A DNA stretch of 64,000 bases from Monoplex corrugatus (lineage: Eukaryota > Mollusca > Gastropoda > Littorinimorpha > Ranellidae): contig JAPXFY010000023.1 of NCBI GenBank assembly GCA_030674185.1, positions 22,816,361 to 22,880,360 of the forward strand, read 5' to 3'. A program made the translations under genes and the position numbers. The stretch's first letter is position 1; each line of letters opens with the position of its first letter. The notes beneath the pieces are model-generated. The model ran no database searches. It saw only the letters and a list, made by a program, of their open reading frames with translations, and was not told where the DNA came from. Positions 25,671 through 37,400 of the stretch are shown piece after piece.

Positions 25671-27411
25671 CACGGCAAGCGAAAATGGGCAGATTTTGCC
25701 TGTTTAGTTTCTGCCAGAAACGCCGTCCGTCCCGTCCCTCCTCTCAGGGGCTGACACAGCTGCAACCCTTTCCTTCTCTTTCCCCTATGTAAAATGTGTT
25801 GTCAGTGACTGTGTTTCCCGCCTGATTTCATTTTCATGCGGATTTTATCAGATCTCAAATGGCGCTTCTTTAATCCAGCTATCTTTGCTGATTACATCCG
25901 TAGTACACAAGTCGAGGTCCCAGTTCCTACTGTGTTGTAAAAATAAAATAAAATAAAATAAAAACGACCACATAATTTACTGGCACTGACTGAGTGTGTG
26001 CTGCTGGCAGCAGCTATCTGGCACTCTGGGCATTGAGATAGATAAGCGAAAGAATGTGAGTAGGCCTACAGGTCACACTTGACCCCACTCACACGTAGTC
26101 TGTGAGAGTAAATGAAGTGGTCTTTGTTCTTGCTTTTGGATTTTTCATCTGCTTTCTGTGATTTTCTTTAACTTATTTCCATCATCGTTTTGTTTTCTGG
26201 CCCCATTTTGTGTGTGTTTAGTTTAGTTGTGTTTGCTTCTTATTGTGTAGAGAAAAAAACATACAAGGCTTAGGCTGGTTGGTGTTTTACTGTGTGATGT
26301 AGGCTATACACCACTTTGTGCCTGTGGAAAAAAAAAAACGTTGCACATTATGGATGCTGAGAAGCATTCTGAAAGAACTCACTTTGAGAGACTGAACGCA
26401 CTATGCAGAATCTGTGGTGAGAGATCAAAGAATGATCGCGAGACAAAACCTGCAAAATTTTGCAAAAACTAGATCTACGCCCCAGATTTCATGACATTTT
26501 TCCGGATAATTGTTTCCAGTGAAACAGACGGCATTCTTCACTCAGCTACGTTTTGTTCAAACTGCTACAAAAGATTGCGTGCTGTGAAACAAGCATCCTC
26601 TCCATCTGAGATAACACTAAACAATATCAAGTCTGCCATAGAAAAGAGCAATTTAATCTGGACACAAAAAAAAAAAATATAGATAGCTAAATGTAAGTAG
26701 ACGTATACTTGTTATAACACACCAATTTCATTGCGTTGTTGATTATTTTCATACACCTATAAAACACACAGCCAGCAACATAACTGACAGTGCAGTGTAT
26801 AAAGAAAGATGTGTGTGCGCGCTCGCGCGCATGTGTGTACGTACACTGGAGTACAAACACCGCTGCCTAAGGGAAGCATTTCCTGACAAATGAAGAGTGA
26901 CTCTAATTACCCGCCGCCTGTGGCGCACATGTTGCGCGGACCCGGACTGTGGTGAGTGATACCAGTAGTGGCCAGACTGAACTTTAAATAATGCTAAGTA
27001 TGAATGGTCAGAATTGCTCCACGCATCACACAGCATGTATGAAAGTTGAAGCTTTATTCGTTGTCAGAGCATGAACTTGTTGAAAAGTCTGTAGCATGGC
27101 ATGAATGTAAACACCTCTTAAGTGCAGATTACTTTCTCCTTTCTCTGGTGTGTTTGTACTCGTTGTAAACTTCAGACAGAGTACTTTCTGTCGGTTTTAT
27201 CGAAAATCTTATAGCTGTGATGAGTCAGACATAAATGATGTAGAACCACAGACACTACAATTTACCGCGGCCAGTGGCTTGCAGCTTAATGCTGGCACTG
27301 ACAGGGCAAACCGTCGCTTTGTATGGTTCCCTTGGCATTGAGCAGCTGTTTTGTCTTTCGCGGTGGCTCAGTGAGTGAGTTCAACTAAACAGTGGGCTGT
27401 GCAACGCCGTG
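25671..27411. mobile_element. DNA transposon with RAG1-N-like ORF and RSS-like ends
   Basis: 1741 bp inserted in an RTE element and flanked by GGGT (25667-25670, 27412-27415). The left flank is GGGGT, so 4 or 5 bp can be argued. Both ends begin CACGGC reading inward. The 10-mer CTGTTTAGTT occurs at both ends in inverted orientation, 29 bp in from the left end and 19 bp in from the right end. That leaves spacers of 22 and 12 bp after a 7-bp terminal motif. Inside, 26350-26682 encodes a RAG1-N-terminal-like segment. 27150-27341 is a short unassigned frame. No DDE transposase core is recognised, so this is probably a non-autonomous derivative. Transib and RAG-type elements (5-bp duplication) and Chapaev-type elements (4 bp) also have ends starting with CAC. 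The superfamily is undecided. Confidence 0.82.
26350..26682 (+). pseudogene. RAG1 N-terminal-domain-like fragment
   Basis: An ATG frame with one TAG (26470-26472) encoding MDAEKHSERTHFERLNALCR-ICGERSKN, then after the stop DFMTFFRIIVSSETDGILHS-ATFCSNCYKRLR and a SPSEITLNNIKSAIEKSNL segment ending at an A-rich stretch. The arrangement CRICG, about 30 residues, F..I.V..D..-H...FC.NC is the zinc-binding signature of the N-terminal region of RAG1. It is also known from N-RAG-TP elements of Aplysia. No RING finger or catalytic core is present. It is either a first exon, since the frame ends at a possible A-rich junction, or a degraded remnant. A different CxxC protein is possible, but the signature and TE context favour RAG1-N. 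Confidence 0.65.
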
Positions 27412-28499
27412 GGGTGGAGCCCGATCTCCATTGCTGTTCTTTCGACACTGTGAAGGAGAGATATTGCATCCTTTAGAAGGTGTGCGAGAACAGCCAGGTC
27501 ATCAGCGTAATCCGCATCTGTTATCTTTACCGCAGGGTAGCGTCAGCTTTTCTGTTCTGTGAGGGTAAAGCTGAGTTTTTTGTTCTTATCCACTGCTTTC
27601 CTCAGCACATAATCGAGACAGATAATGAAAATCTAGGGGGCAAGCGTACCTCCTTGAAGGACTCCAGCAGTGATGTTGAAGAAGTCTGTGTCTCCGTCAG
27701 GGGAGCGAACCATACAGCCATCATGATGGCATCTACTGTTTTCTTGGGTAGTCCTTATGCAGTTAGAATCTCCTTTATCTTTCCTCGATGGATCGAACCA
27801 AAAGCTTGGGAAAAGTCGATAAATAGAACAGCTGGGAGGTTTTTGGTTTTGATGCCTTCCAATATACGTCTGATGGTGAGTATTTGTCAAGATGTCGATC
27901 TGTTTTGGCGAAACCCGTTTTGGTTTTTCCTCAGAACTGGATCTATCTCCGGCCTTATCCTATTTAGGAGCATGAGGTCGTAGATCTTTGCAGAAATTGC
28001 GGTTAATGTGATTACGTGGTAGTTCTTTGTGATTCCGAGGTCACCTTTCTTGGGGAAAGGAAGCAGGCATCCTTTTGTCCATTTGTTTATTGGGTCTTGG
28101 TTATAAACGTAGTTACAGCATTCCAGCAGTATCTGGTGAAATTCCTCTATTTTCCATACTTCTGCTGGTATCTCATTGAGTCCGCAAGCTTTTCCACACT
28201 GTATGCTTTTCACTGCTATCAGTAGTTTGTCCAATGTAAACGGCCCTTTCTTGATATTCAGCTCCTCCGTGAAGACTGGAGTTATTTCTTCTTCAGAGAT
28301 GTCTGGAGGTTTCCCGAGTAGGTCTTGGAAGTGTGTTGCCACAGTTTTACTCGCGCTTCTTGGCTAGACGCTTTTAGCTTAGCTCTGTTGCAGCTTTTTG
28401 TACCACTTATTTCGTTCACGGTCTTCCAGGCAACAGCATGGCTTTAAATTGGGACAGGAACTGGATCTGTGTTGTACTAAGCTGATACTCTCCGAATAT

Positions 28500-29350
28500 T
28501 ATTAAGTATTGAGACAAACAATGAATGGACCAGTGTGTACGCTGACAACTAAGATTAACCTCGATATATCAGATCTATATAAACCAGAGTTTTATCAACT
28601 AAGTCAGGCAGTCCATAACGTCTGCAGCTGTTCTATGCATGATCACCGCTTCAAGTCCCAGTTTCAAAAACATACTGACCAACTAAATGCCAACTGTGAG
28701 AATTACGGGATGCGCATCAACATCAATAAGACAACAGCCATGACAGAATACCAGACAAGCTAGACATGAACATCAACGATAATCAGCTGAAGCAGACAAC
28801 AGAATATAAGTATTTGAGCTGCATTTTTGCAGAGAATGGAAGATTAGAAAGAAAGACAGTGACACGCTGCCAGAAAGCAAACGCAGTCAGCTATCAACTA
28901 GCTCCTCTTCTGAGACACCCCAGCATCTCCATGAGCACAAAAGCAAAGCTTATTAATGTCATCTTCCTTTCTACGCTTATATACCAATGCCAGACAGTCC
29001 CTTACAAAACCATGCTTAATCAAGGAGAGCTGCCAACAAGACAAGAATGGATAAGATCAGAAATGACATAATAAGAGAGATGTTTGGAGTAACACTGGTC
29101 CTACAATACATTGAGACACAGCAGATCAAGTGGTTCAAGCACGTCATACGAATGCATGCAGACCAGCCCGCTCAACGTGCCTACAAGTCGAAATATTCGG
29201 ACAGCAGAGCCAGATGACAAACCAGGCAAAGCAGGAGTGAGTCAGTGACAGAGATCCTTCACGCCAGAAATGTGATCCTCGCTTAAGTCTCCTTCCTTCC
29301 TGGCAGTGGACAGAAAGTTGTATCTTCTCACAACGCCTGAATGTACGACG
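28500..29350 (+). mobile_element. Degenerate RTE-type LINE, C-terminal half
   Basis: The plus strand reads FKSQFQKHTDQLNANCENYG, MRININKTTAM, then LKQTTEYKYLSCIFAENGRL, RHPSISMSTKAKLINVIFLS and QQIKWFKHVIRMHADQPAQRAY, with frame changes between segments. These match the thumb and C-terminal parts of RTE-like RTs. No YADD remains. It stands head to head with the minus-strand RTE at 28420. Confidence 0.75.
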
Positions 29351-29830
29351 GCAAGAAAAGTAAAGTATTGTAAAAAAAATATGTTCATCATCGCACAAAG
29401 GTCAGTTTAGGGCATGAAAATAAATCTATAAACTTAATCTGAGACCACAAATTCCACTGTGTCTATGGCATGAAAAAAAAAGCAGAGAAACTGAACATTA
29501 AGGTCACGGACTCCACTGTTTGTTACTCTGCAGACTTGAAAATAGTTAATATAGAAATGTCTAAACTGACAACAGGACACAAGACTGTGGTACTAGCACT
29601 AAGCGCGTGATGGAAGTCAGTAATGTGCAGGAAAATAAATGAAGGCAAGCACATGGTTCGTCAATACTGTTGTCCCACTGTAACTGCATGCTCACGCACT
29701 ATCCCACATTCCCATTCTCCTGCATTTATAATATATCCAGGGCCTTTGATAAGACAGATTCATATTTTTGAATAACAAATGAAAAACGAATTTGACATGT
29801 TCTGTTGTTTGTATGTACTGTCTTTATTTC

Positions 29831-29901
<71 letters not shown>

Positions 29902-30730
29902 CACACACATGCGCACACACACATGCACACACACACCTCCTCACATACAAGCCAATGATTTTAAGCTACCAGGAAACCACCGTCCATAGGAGACTCTGCA
30001 ATGCTAATAGACCACCGGTGGAATTCAACTAACACTGCTTGCAAAACCGTACACGAACAACAGTAACTGCTAAGTAGGGGATTGAGACAGAGCAAGGAGA
30101 CCACCACACAACCTTCTGAAGACAGCCCCATGAACCACTAACACCCAACATCCCACAGGGCATGGATGGCCACAAAGCCCGGCACAGTTTTCATGATGTT
30201 CTGATGGCTGATGTTTCCCAAAGTCCAATCATTTGTCCTTGTCGTAGGCGAAATAACAGGTCATCCAACAAACACGGCCTTGGTGAAACTATGACAGGCC
30301 TAGCAAGCCTGTAGTAAAGTAATAATTGCTTAATAAAATATAAGCAAAATGAAAGAGACAGATCTAGATAAAAAAAAAACAACTGGTTACGGAAAAGGAC
30401 GAGTTAGATCAAGCAAAATCGACATCTGGACTGCTTTCTGAAGGACAAACAATCAGAGATAATAAAAAAAAAACTTGCACATAATGTATGTCATGGAAAT
30501 ACCAGACTGTTGAAGAAAAGACAGAATAATAATGAAACTAATTCATGCCATGCTTTTTTTTCTTTTGGTATAGAAGTGGCCTTAACTTGGCCTTTATGGT
30601 GTACAATTTCGCCCACACCAGAACGTAGCAAAAATGTATTTGAAACTGAGTTCATCTCTTTGAGAATTATGACAATCAAAATTAGGGAAGAGAGGAAAAC
30701 CACAAATTTTATTCTAAATATAGACACCAT
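29350..30730. repeat. Non-coding interval with (CA)n at 29836-29900
   Basis: No gene recognised. 29836-29900 is (CA)n with a few ATGCGC interruptions to 29935. The rest shows no array or domain. Confidence 0.7.
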
Positions 30731-30733
30731 GCA

Positions 30734-31535
30734 ATGACACACGCTGAAAAGAAAGAGGACACGGTCTCTGAACTACTCTCAGACAACATCACAAAAGTGT
30801 CGGGTGATGAAGATATGACCGCAAATGGCGATTTTATTGGCAGGGTAAGTAAGACAAGAGCACAATACAATTTACAATTGGGCCTCTACAGTGACACAAA
30901 TGCTATCTCCGAACTTCTCCAACTTTGCAAGAAATCATATGAATACCAGAAACAACTGCGTATCACCTTTAGATTGAGCGCAAGGTACTCAACAACATAA
31001 GAGCAAATAGTGACAGTGCTGTAAGGACCTCTCGTGGAATAACCAACTACTTTCAAGCAATCCATGTGGTCAACAGGATATCAACTAATCTTGTTTGCTG
31101 TCTACATGGATAAAATTATTCAAGGTGCAAGTCCTGAACCAGAAGCTCTCAATAAACTATCACTCGCTGATGACCAAATGATGATGAACTATGACATGAT
31201 ACGGTTGTGTAACTATAAGGATAAGACAAACAACAGCTGTGTAAGCCATGGCGTGACAGTAAGCACCGGCAAGACAGAAGTCATATCAGTAGGACGAACA
31301 CAAACTAGACATCAGAATCAAACGGCAAAAAGTTCAGCAAAGTACAGAAATCAAGTAGTCTGGAAGCTTATTGACCAAAAATTGGAAACAGATTCCAAAA
31401 GACAAGCGCTGTGAATTACCTCTTTTCAACCCTTCTTAAACACCCAAGCATCCCTATGGAAACAAAAGCAAGAGTTATCAGTACAATCTTTGTGTACACA
31501 CCGACTTACCGGTGCCATGTTTTCCTTAATGTCTA
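30734..31535 (+). mobile_element. Highly degenerate RTE-type LINE
   Basis: Plus-strand pieces LFAVYMDKII, LSLADDQMMM (a remnant of the YADD motif), GVTVSTGKTEVISVGR and YLFSTLLKHPSIPMETKARV. These match palm-to-thumb of an RTE-like RT with many lesions. The upstream part (30740-31000) is plausible linker. Confidence 0.6.
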
Positions 31536-31851
31536 GGTAGACATCAAACAAAACTTCTGAGAGATAGATCACAACCTGTGAAATGAGTCTTAAAAATGTC
31601 TTAGAAAAACAGCATGCAAGATCAAAAGAAACATGATTAAAATGAAGAGATCCCAAAGAAGGCTGGAACAACTTCTGTCTACCATCACGTGTACATCACA
31701 CAATAGTGGATCAGTTGGTTTGGTATGCCAGTCAAAGCCAACTCTTCAGGTTTCAATTTACCCGATGCTCGGACTTCAGTGCCAATGGAAAACCATGGCA
31801 GCGCTGGACTGAGTTGCAAGCACACTGCATAAATGCAAAATGATTGTACAC

Positions 31852-32004
31852 CAGGCTTCTCGTTTAACTGCAGACGGTTGGCTTCATCTCCCCACAACAA
31901 CTCCCAGTACAAGTGGTCAGGCAAAAAGTAGTCACAGTGAGTAAAGGCTTCATGATAATGGGGATGACGATCATGATACAACTGGGTTCCATTTAGGACT
32001 GCAA
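31852..32004 (-). CDS. Candidate cassette exon between AMOP and VWD
   Basis: A minus-strand open segment of exactly 153 bp with acceptor CTGCAG and donor GTGTAC, phase 1 on both sides. Including or skipping it keeps the frame between the exons at 32856-32616 and 20490-20248. It translates through AVLNGTQLYHDRHPHYHEAF, CDYFLPDHLYWELLWGDEAN and LQLNEKP. No domain is recognised. Direct AMOP-to-VWD splicing already gives the family-typical sequence, so this is either an optional exon or chance. Confidence 0.35.
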
Positions 32005-32615
32005 CTGCAGTATAGGGTTGTACTCTACGCTTACTTTAACAGTATATCCTGGCATCAGTGAGGCCTAGGAGATATAGCACCTGCAGTGTTGGTAAAGTGA
32101 ATGACAGTGAACTGTGCGGTTCCAATCTTCCCAATGAGCCAATAGCATACTCAAGTCTGGGCAGCACAGGACAGGACAGGGCACAAATACAGTAATTTCA
32201 ATTTGTAGAAAACAAATGCGATGTTCTTAGACCACTGGACAAAATAAACACGAAATCCAGCACTTGGTAATACATCACTGACAGAGTATCAAGACCTCGA
32301 AGAGCTGCTTGAGATTCCTAGTAGGTTTACTTGAAAATATGTCCATTCATCACCAATTAAGATAAACTGATTCTGCCACTGACATGAGCTTCTGATGTAA
32401 AACATCAATAATCAACTTGATCATTGACTGACACTTTGTAAAAATTCAATGAACTTTTTAGTAACAAACATTACGCAAAATCCTTGCATGATCAACACAC
32501 CATCATGGACACTACTGTTAAGCTTTATCTTAGTTAAATATTTTGTCATACACCTTCTGCAGACAGCAGACGCTGCTATCATTTGTACCCATTCCAGCTG
32601 ATGGCGTCTACTTAC

Positions 32616-32856
32616 AGAATCTGAAGGGTATGTTGGTTCGACATTTCCCTATAGGCCTCAGAGAATAGAAGAGATTACAATTCTTGACAGTGGAGGATTC
32701 TAGGCAGCAGGCTTGATGACCATCCAGGTCATCCTGGTAATTCTCTCGTAAGGCCCAGTAGGCAGGATTGAAGGCAAGGGCAGATCCTGCATAGGGCGCG
32801 TCCTCGATCAGCTGGTTGTAAGAGGGAGTGTTCAATTCAGATCCATAGCAGCATTC
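32616..32856 (-). CDS. Exon: AMOP domain, C-terminal half
   Basis: A minus-strand exon, acceptor TTACCATCAG and donor GTAAGT, starting in phase 0 and ending in phase 1. It translates ECCYGSELNTPSYNQLIEDA-PYAGSAL...ALRENYQDDLDGHQACCLES...CNLFYSLRPIGKCRTNIPFRF. The CCY near the start and the RP...C near the end are conserved AMOP features. The 5' partner exon is 11.2 kb away at 44277-44012. The intron between them has been filled by an L1/Tx1-like LINE, an RNase H LINE and a HERO/R2-like element. The protein is extracellular, and AMOP is thought to act in adhesion. Confidence 0.9.
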
Positions 32857-32878
32857 CTGATGGTAAAAATAAGCCCAT

Positions 32879-32881
<3 letters not shown>

Positions 32882-32916
<35 letters not shown>

Positions 32917-32946
32917 GTTCTCTCTTTTTCTCTCTCTCTTTCTCTC
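32882..32946. repeat. (CT)n microsatellite
   Basis: (CT)n with TTTTT interruptions, immediately upstream (minus strand) of the AMOP exon acceptor. It reads as (GA)n on the coding strand. Confidence 0.95.
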
Positions 32947-33617
32947 AGAAGAGCAGTAGAACTTCTAGTAACTGACAGCTCTCTGATCACAGACTAGGCA
33001 AAAATGGACATGTTATCACACAAAACCATTATAAGTTTATGAAACATACACAAATGTACGAACATGTACACATATCCGCCCCAAAATACTTAACAAAACT
33101 GTATACCCCGGGTCAAACATACTACACAAACTCAAGAAACAGACTTCCAAACTATGAATTAAGCGTCTCATTTAATGGCACAAATCTCTGAATTTCATTA
33201 CTACCTAAAGCTTTAAACAAAAGCTTCAGAAATAGTTACTTGACACAACACGAAGGACTATAAATTACGAGTATTATCTCTGCGTTAAAACAACAAATCT
33301 CTCTCTCTCTCTGTCTCTCTCTCTCTCTTTCGGGGGGTTTACATGGCGGCTTGAGAAGGACAGTCGACGTTTACGTGGTGTGCCGAATTTCTGTACAGTA
33401 TGACGTATTACACCAGTTTAAGTCTCCATTTTTTGCAGACTGTTGTATGAAGAGCCATGCCAGCAGAAAACCTCGACTTCAGGGCGAAATGTGGCTGTTT
33501 CTTGCCCATGTACATGAATTTTATGTATCGGCGACTGAAAAGAAAAGTGTTTGTGCGGACATTTGAGACTTCGCAACCTGCAGGCCGGTGTCACAGTAGG
33601 TTTGCTCCTCGTTCAAT

Positions 33618-34465
33618 TTGTCTTCTGTGATCTTTTATAACGAGCAGGAGACATTCACACCCCATCCAGGCCCTGTGGACAATGACAAGAGCAGCAAGAC
33701 TACCAGCACACGACAGACAAGAATGCAGAGCTACGGTAAGAAGACTAGTACTACTTCTTCTCCTCGATCACCCCAAGACTCCATGCCCCAAGGTCAGTCC
33801 CAAACTCCCATCTCTTTCGGACATTATGGCTACATTAACTTCCATGAACGTTTCCCTGAACTAGAAGATGGACGACATGCGTGATGATCTGTACAAGAAA
33901 ATGGACGATGTGAAGAAAGAAGTGAGCATGTTGCATGGTCAGTACACGAATTTGCAGGGGGAGGTGGGGCAAGCTGAGGGAGGAGGTGCAGAACCTGAGG
34001 AAGGAGAACCAGGACCTGGCCAGGAAGGTGGACGACCTGCAGGGACGTTCCAGGAGGAACAACATCGTCATCCACGGTATGATGAGGCATGAAAATGAAA
34101 CTAGTGATCAGTGTGAAGACGTGCTGAAAGACATTATCACTGATAAGTTAGAGCTGTCTGATGACATTCAGTTTGAGCGCGTGCATCGCATTAACTCCAA
34201 GCCGGACTCATCAGTCATAGCATGCTGCACATTCTATAAACAAAAACAAGCCATTCTCAAAGCCAGAAAAAAGCTGCAAGGAACAACCCTTTTCATTAGT
34301 GAAGACTTTACTGTGAGAGTAAGAAATGTCAGGAAACTGTTAGCACCACATCTCAAAAAAGCTCGAGAAGAGGGCAAAAGAGCAATGCTTGTGCATGATC
34401 ATTTCATTGTTGATGGCAAGAAGTACTATTTAGATGATAAGAACAATCTGGTAGAATTAAGATAG
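33618..34465 (+). pseudogene. L1-type ORF1 (coiled-coil RNA-binding protein), frameshifted
   Basis: Three frames chain together. 33618 gives a Ser/Thr-rich start with SFGHYGYINFHERFPELED. After a shift near 33865 comes MRDDLYKKMDDVKKEVSM. After a shift near 33965 comes GKLREEVQNLRKENQDL-ARK, a heptad coiled coil, then RSRRNNIVIHGM, an RNA-recognition-like domain (ERVHRINSKP, FYKQKQAILKARKKL) and a C-terminal segment through LAPHLKKAREEGKRAML to a TAG at 34463. The order coiled coil, RRM, C-terminal domain is that of L1 ORF1p, which packages element RNA. ORF2 follows within about 20 bp. Confidence 0.8.
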
Positions 34466-34480
34466 GGATGTAGCCGGCCT

Positions 34481-37400
34481 GTGACAGATTTTGCTGAGGG
34501 TAGACAAATTGCCCTAGCACCGGTTTTCCCGGTTCAGTTTGACAGTTATAGTGAGCCGTCACTTTCACGTGCAAATTATGTTAACAGCGCACTCGATGTT
34601 GTTAACTCGGTGGTCGCTTCACCTGGCTATGTGTCAAGCCAAACATGCTTAGATAGGCCAAGTGTAGCAACTGTGAGGCGTAACACTGACAGTCAGAGTG
34701 TGGTTGACCATGGGGTTCAGTCCCTTGTACAAAATGTTATAAATTGTTCATTTTCATTTTCATTTGTTAGTTGGAATGTTGACAGCTTATTGTCAAAGTT
34801 ACATAACAATGAATTTGTTAATTACATTCAATCATTTGACTTTGTTTGCATTCTTGAAACATTTCTTGATACTTTTCATAACAATTGCTTCACTGATTTT
34901 GAAATCTTTTATAAACCTGCTCAGAAGTTGTCTATGCAGGGGAAACGATCTGGAGGTGTTATATGTCTCATTAAAAGAAATCTATGTAAATATGTTAAGG
35001 AAATTGAAACCAATATTCATAATACGTGTGTTTTTCTTATAAATAAATCTTTGTTTGGTACAGAGAAAGATGTGTTGTTTGTATGCACGTATCGTCCTCC
35101 AGAAGGTTCACCTTATTATTCATTTTTTGATTGTGATAATGGCATTTCTTTGCTAGAAGATTTTCTGTGTGATTTCTTGATTGAGTCTGATGATGTTTTC
35201 GTTTTAATATGTGGAGACTGAATAGCAGAATTGCAAATATTTCCCATGTATGCAGAGATCATGATAATGATTCCATCTTGGGATTGAACAGTCAGCCAGT
35301 GTATACAAATAGGCACTCTGAGGATGACAAACTGAATAATTATGGCAAACTATTACTGAACATGTGCAGTGTTTTTGATTTACATGTTTTAAATGGTGAG
35401 TGCCATGGGGATTCTAATGGACGTTACACGTTTATTTCTGATTCTGGTGCAGTGTTAATGATTATTTTATCATGTCTTGTGATTTATATAGCAGTATAGC
35501 TGATTGTTGTCATCTTAAGGTTGCAGATCGTATAGAGTCTACCCACATGCCTGTAGAGTTTTACTTGAAAGGTAGCGGTTGCGTATTGGAACAAAAAGAG
35601 GAATTTTCGCATTCATTGGATAAGCTTGTTTGGGACGAAGATTTTCAAGGAACATATACTCATAATTTAAGTTCAAGGAAACTAAATGAAAGACTAGAGA
35701 CAGCTAGAGACATGGTGTACTCTGATATAAATGTTGCTCTAGACTTGTTTAATTCTTGTATAAAAGACGCAGTACAGTGCATGAAAAAAGTGTTACTATC
35801 GGTAGGCATAAAAAAGCGAGTCCCTGGTTTGACAAGGAATGTGTTACTATAAAGAAGAAAGTTCGAAATTTGTTGCAAACTTTCAGACGCACTTTACTTG
35901 CAAATGATAGAGATAATTATTGCCGTGCAAGACGTGAATACAATAAGTTAAAAAGTTTAAGGAAGAGCAGTACAATATGGCTTTGATAGACAAGTTAGTA
36001 AACTCAATGAATGACCAGAAAGGCTTTTGGAGCACCATCAGTATGATTTCTTCGAAAAGAAAACAGTCTAGTAATACAGTATGTATTGAAACATGGTTTA
36101 GGCATTTTAAAGACTTGCTGCAGAAAGATGTTTCGAATGATATTGATAATTTAGAAGAAATAGAAAATGAAGCGAATGAAGAAATACAGCATTTAAATGA
36201 ACCAATCTCCACACATGAGGTACTAGTAGCTCTAAGAAAATTAAAAAATGGCAAATCAGCTGGTCTAGATGGAGTCATCGGTGAATTGTTGAAAAATGCT
36301 GTTGGATGTGATCATGTTGTTGGTTTTCTTGTGACATTCTATAACTTTTTGTTTGATAACAGCATCTTCCCAAAGAACTGGTCCGAATCCATTGTTATTC
36401 CTCTCTATAAAAAAGGTAATGTTAATGATCCTAATAACTATAGGGGCATATCTATTTGTGACATAACTAGTAAAGTGTATAGCACAATAATCAACAGTAG
36501 ACTGCAAGAATGGGTCGAAGCAAATACTATAACTGAGGAATTTCAAGCTGGTTTCAAGAGAGATTATTCTACTATAGATCATATGTTTAGACTGATGCAC
36601 TTGTTCAAAAGCAATTTACATTAAATCGCAAACTTTATGTTGCCTTTATTGATTTTGAGAAGACCTTTGATTCAATCAACAGAAGTTTATTATGGCCTAT
36701 TTTGTTAAAAATTGGCGTTAATGAAAAACTGTTTAGATGTGTTATGAGTATGCATGAAAGTGTTAAGGCAAGAGTGAGATGTGGAAGTGCTTTGTCTGAT
36801 TGTATCAACTGTACAACTGTTGTGAAGCAAGGGGATGTATGTAGTCCTATTTTATTTTCTTTATTCATTAATGAGGTTACTAGAGAAGTTACTGAAAACG
36901 GTCGTCATGGAGCCTGTTTTTTGAATGATGCTTTAGACTTAGAGTTATTTATTTTGCTTCTTGCAGATGACATTGTGCTATTAGCGGAAACAGTAACAGG
37001 TCTTCAACGACAGTTGAATAGCTTACACAGGTCTGCTTCTCGGCTTCAGTTAAAAGTTAATATGTCTAAAAGCAACATCGTTGTCTTCAGAAAAGGTGGA
37101 TATCTGGCTGCAAGGGAAAGATGTTTTTCAACGGTGTTATGATGTCTGTTGTAAATGTGTACAAATATTTAGGTATTTATTTTTCGACTCGTCGAAGTTT
37201 CACTTTTGCCTGTAAAGATGTCGCAGCTAAAGGTAAAAGAGGTTTATTATCCATCATGCAGAATTTGAGGAGGTTAAACAATAGCTCTTTCCACTTGTTT
37301 ATTAAACTTTTTGATTCTCAAATACAACCGATAATATTGTATGGTGCAGAAATATGGGGGCTAGATGCTGCAGTTACGCATTGTGAAAAAGTACATTTAT

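Larger units (their letters stand above)
25290..28420 (-). mobile_element. RTE-type LINE, split by a DNA transposon
   Basis: The minus-strand RT starts near 28342: FTLDKLLIAVKSIQCGKACG, NYHVITLTAISAKIYDLML, GFRQNRS, VLFIDFSKAF (after one stop), DYVLRKAVDKNKKL and the catalytic DADYADDLAVLAH near 27500. It is cut at 27412. The other half resumes at 25670 with NANKTE, then FKYLGSYLDSTEQDVNTR and ESVFTYGSISWTL down to about 25300. Removing 25671-27411 plus one GGGT restores a continuous IGLHPNANKTE segment. Several stops and frameshifts make it inactive. Confidence 0.88.

Noticed and set aside
25671..25710. True V(D)J recombination signal sequence
   Set aside because: The heptamer-like CACGGCA and the 10-mer CTGTTTAGTT do not match the vertebrate consensus heptamer and nonamer. 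Only the layout is similar, so no antigen-receptor locus is claimed.
27150..27341. Short frame with DINDVEPQTLQFTAASGLQL as a transposase piece
   Set aside because: Vague resemblance to N-terminal parts of piggyBac-type proteins, but too short and without catalytic residues to assign.
27361..27415. tRNA A-box-like GTGGCTCAGTGAGTG
   Set aside because: No B-box or cloverleaf follows. It lies at the right end of the DNA transposon.
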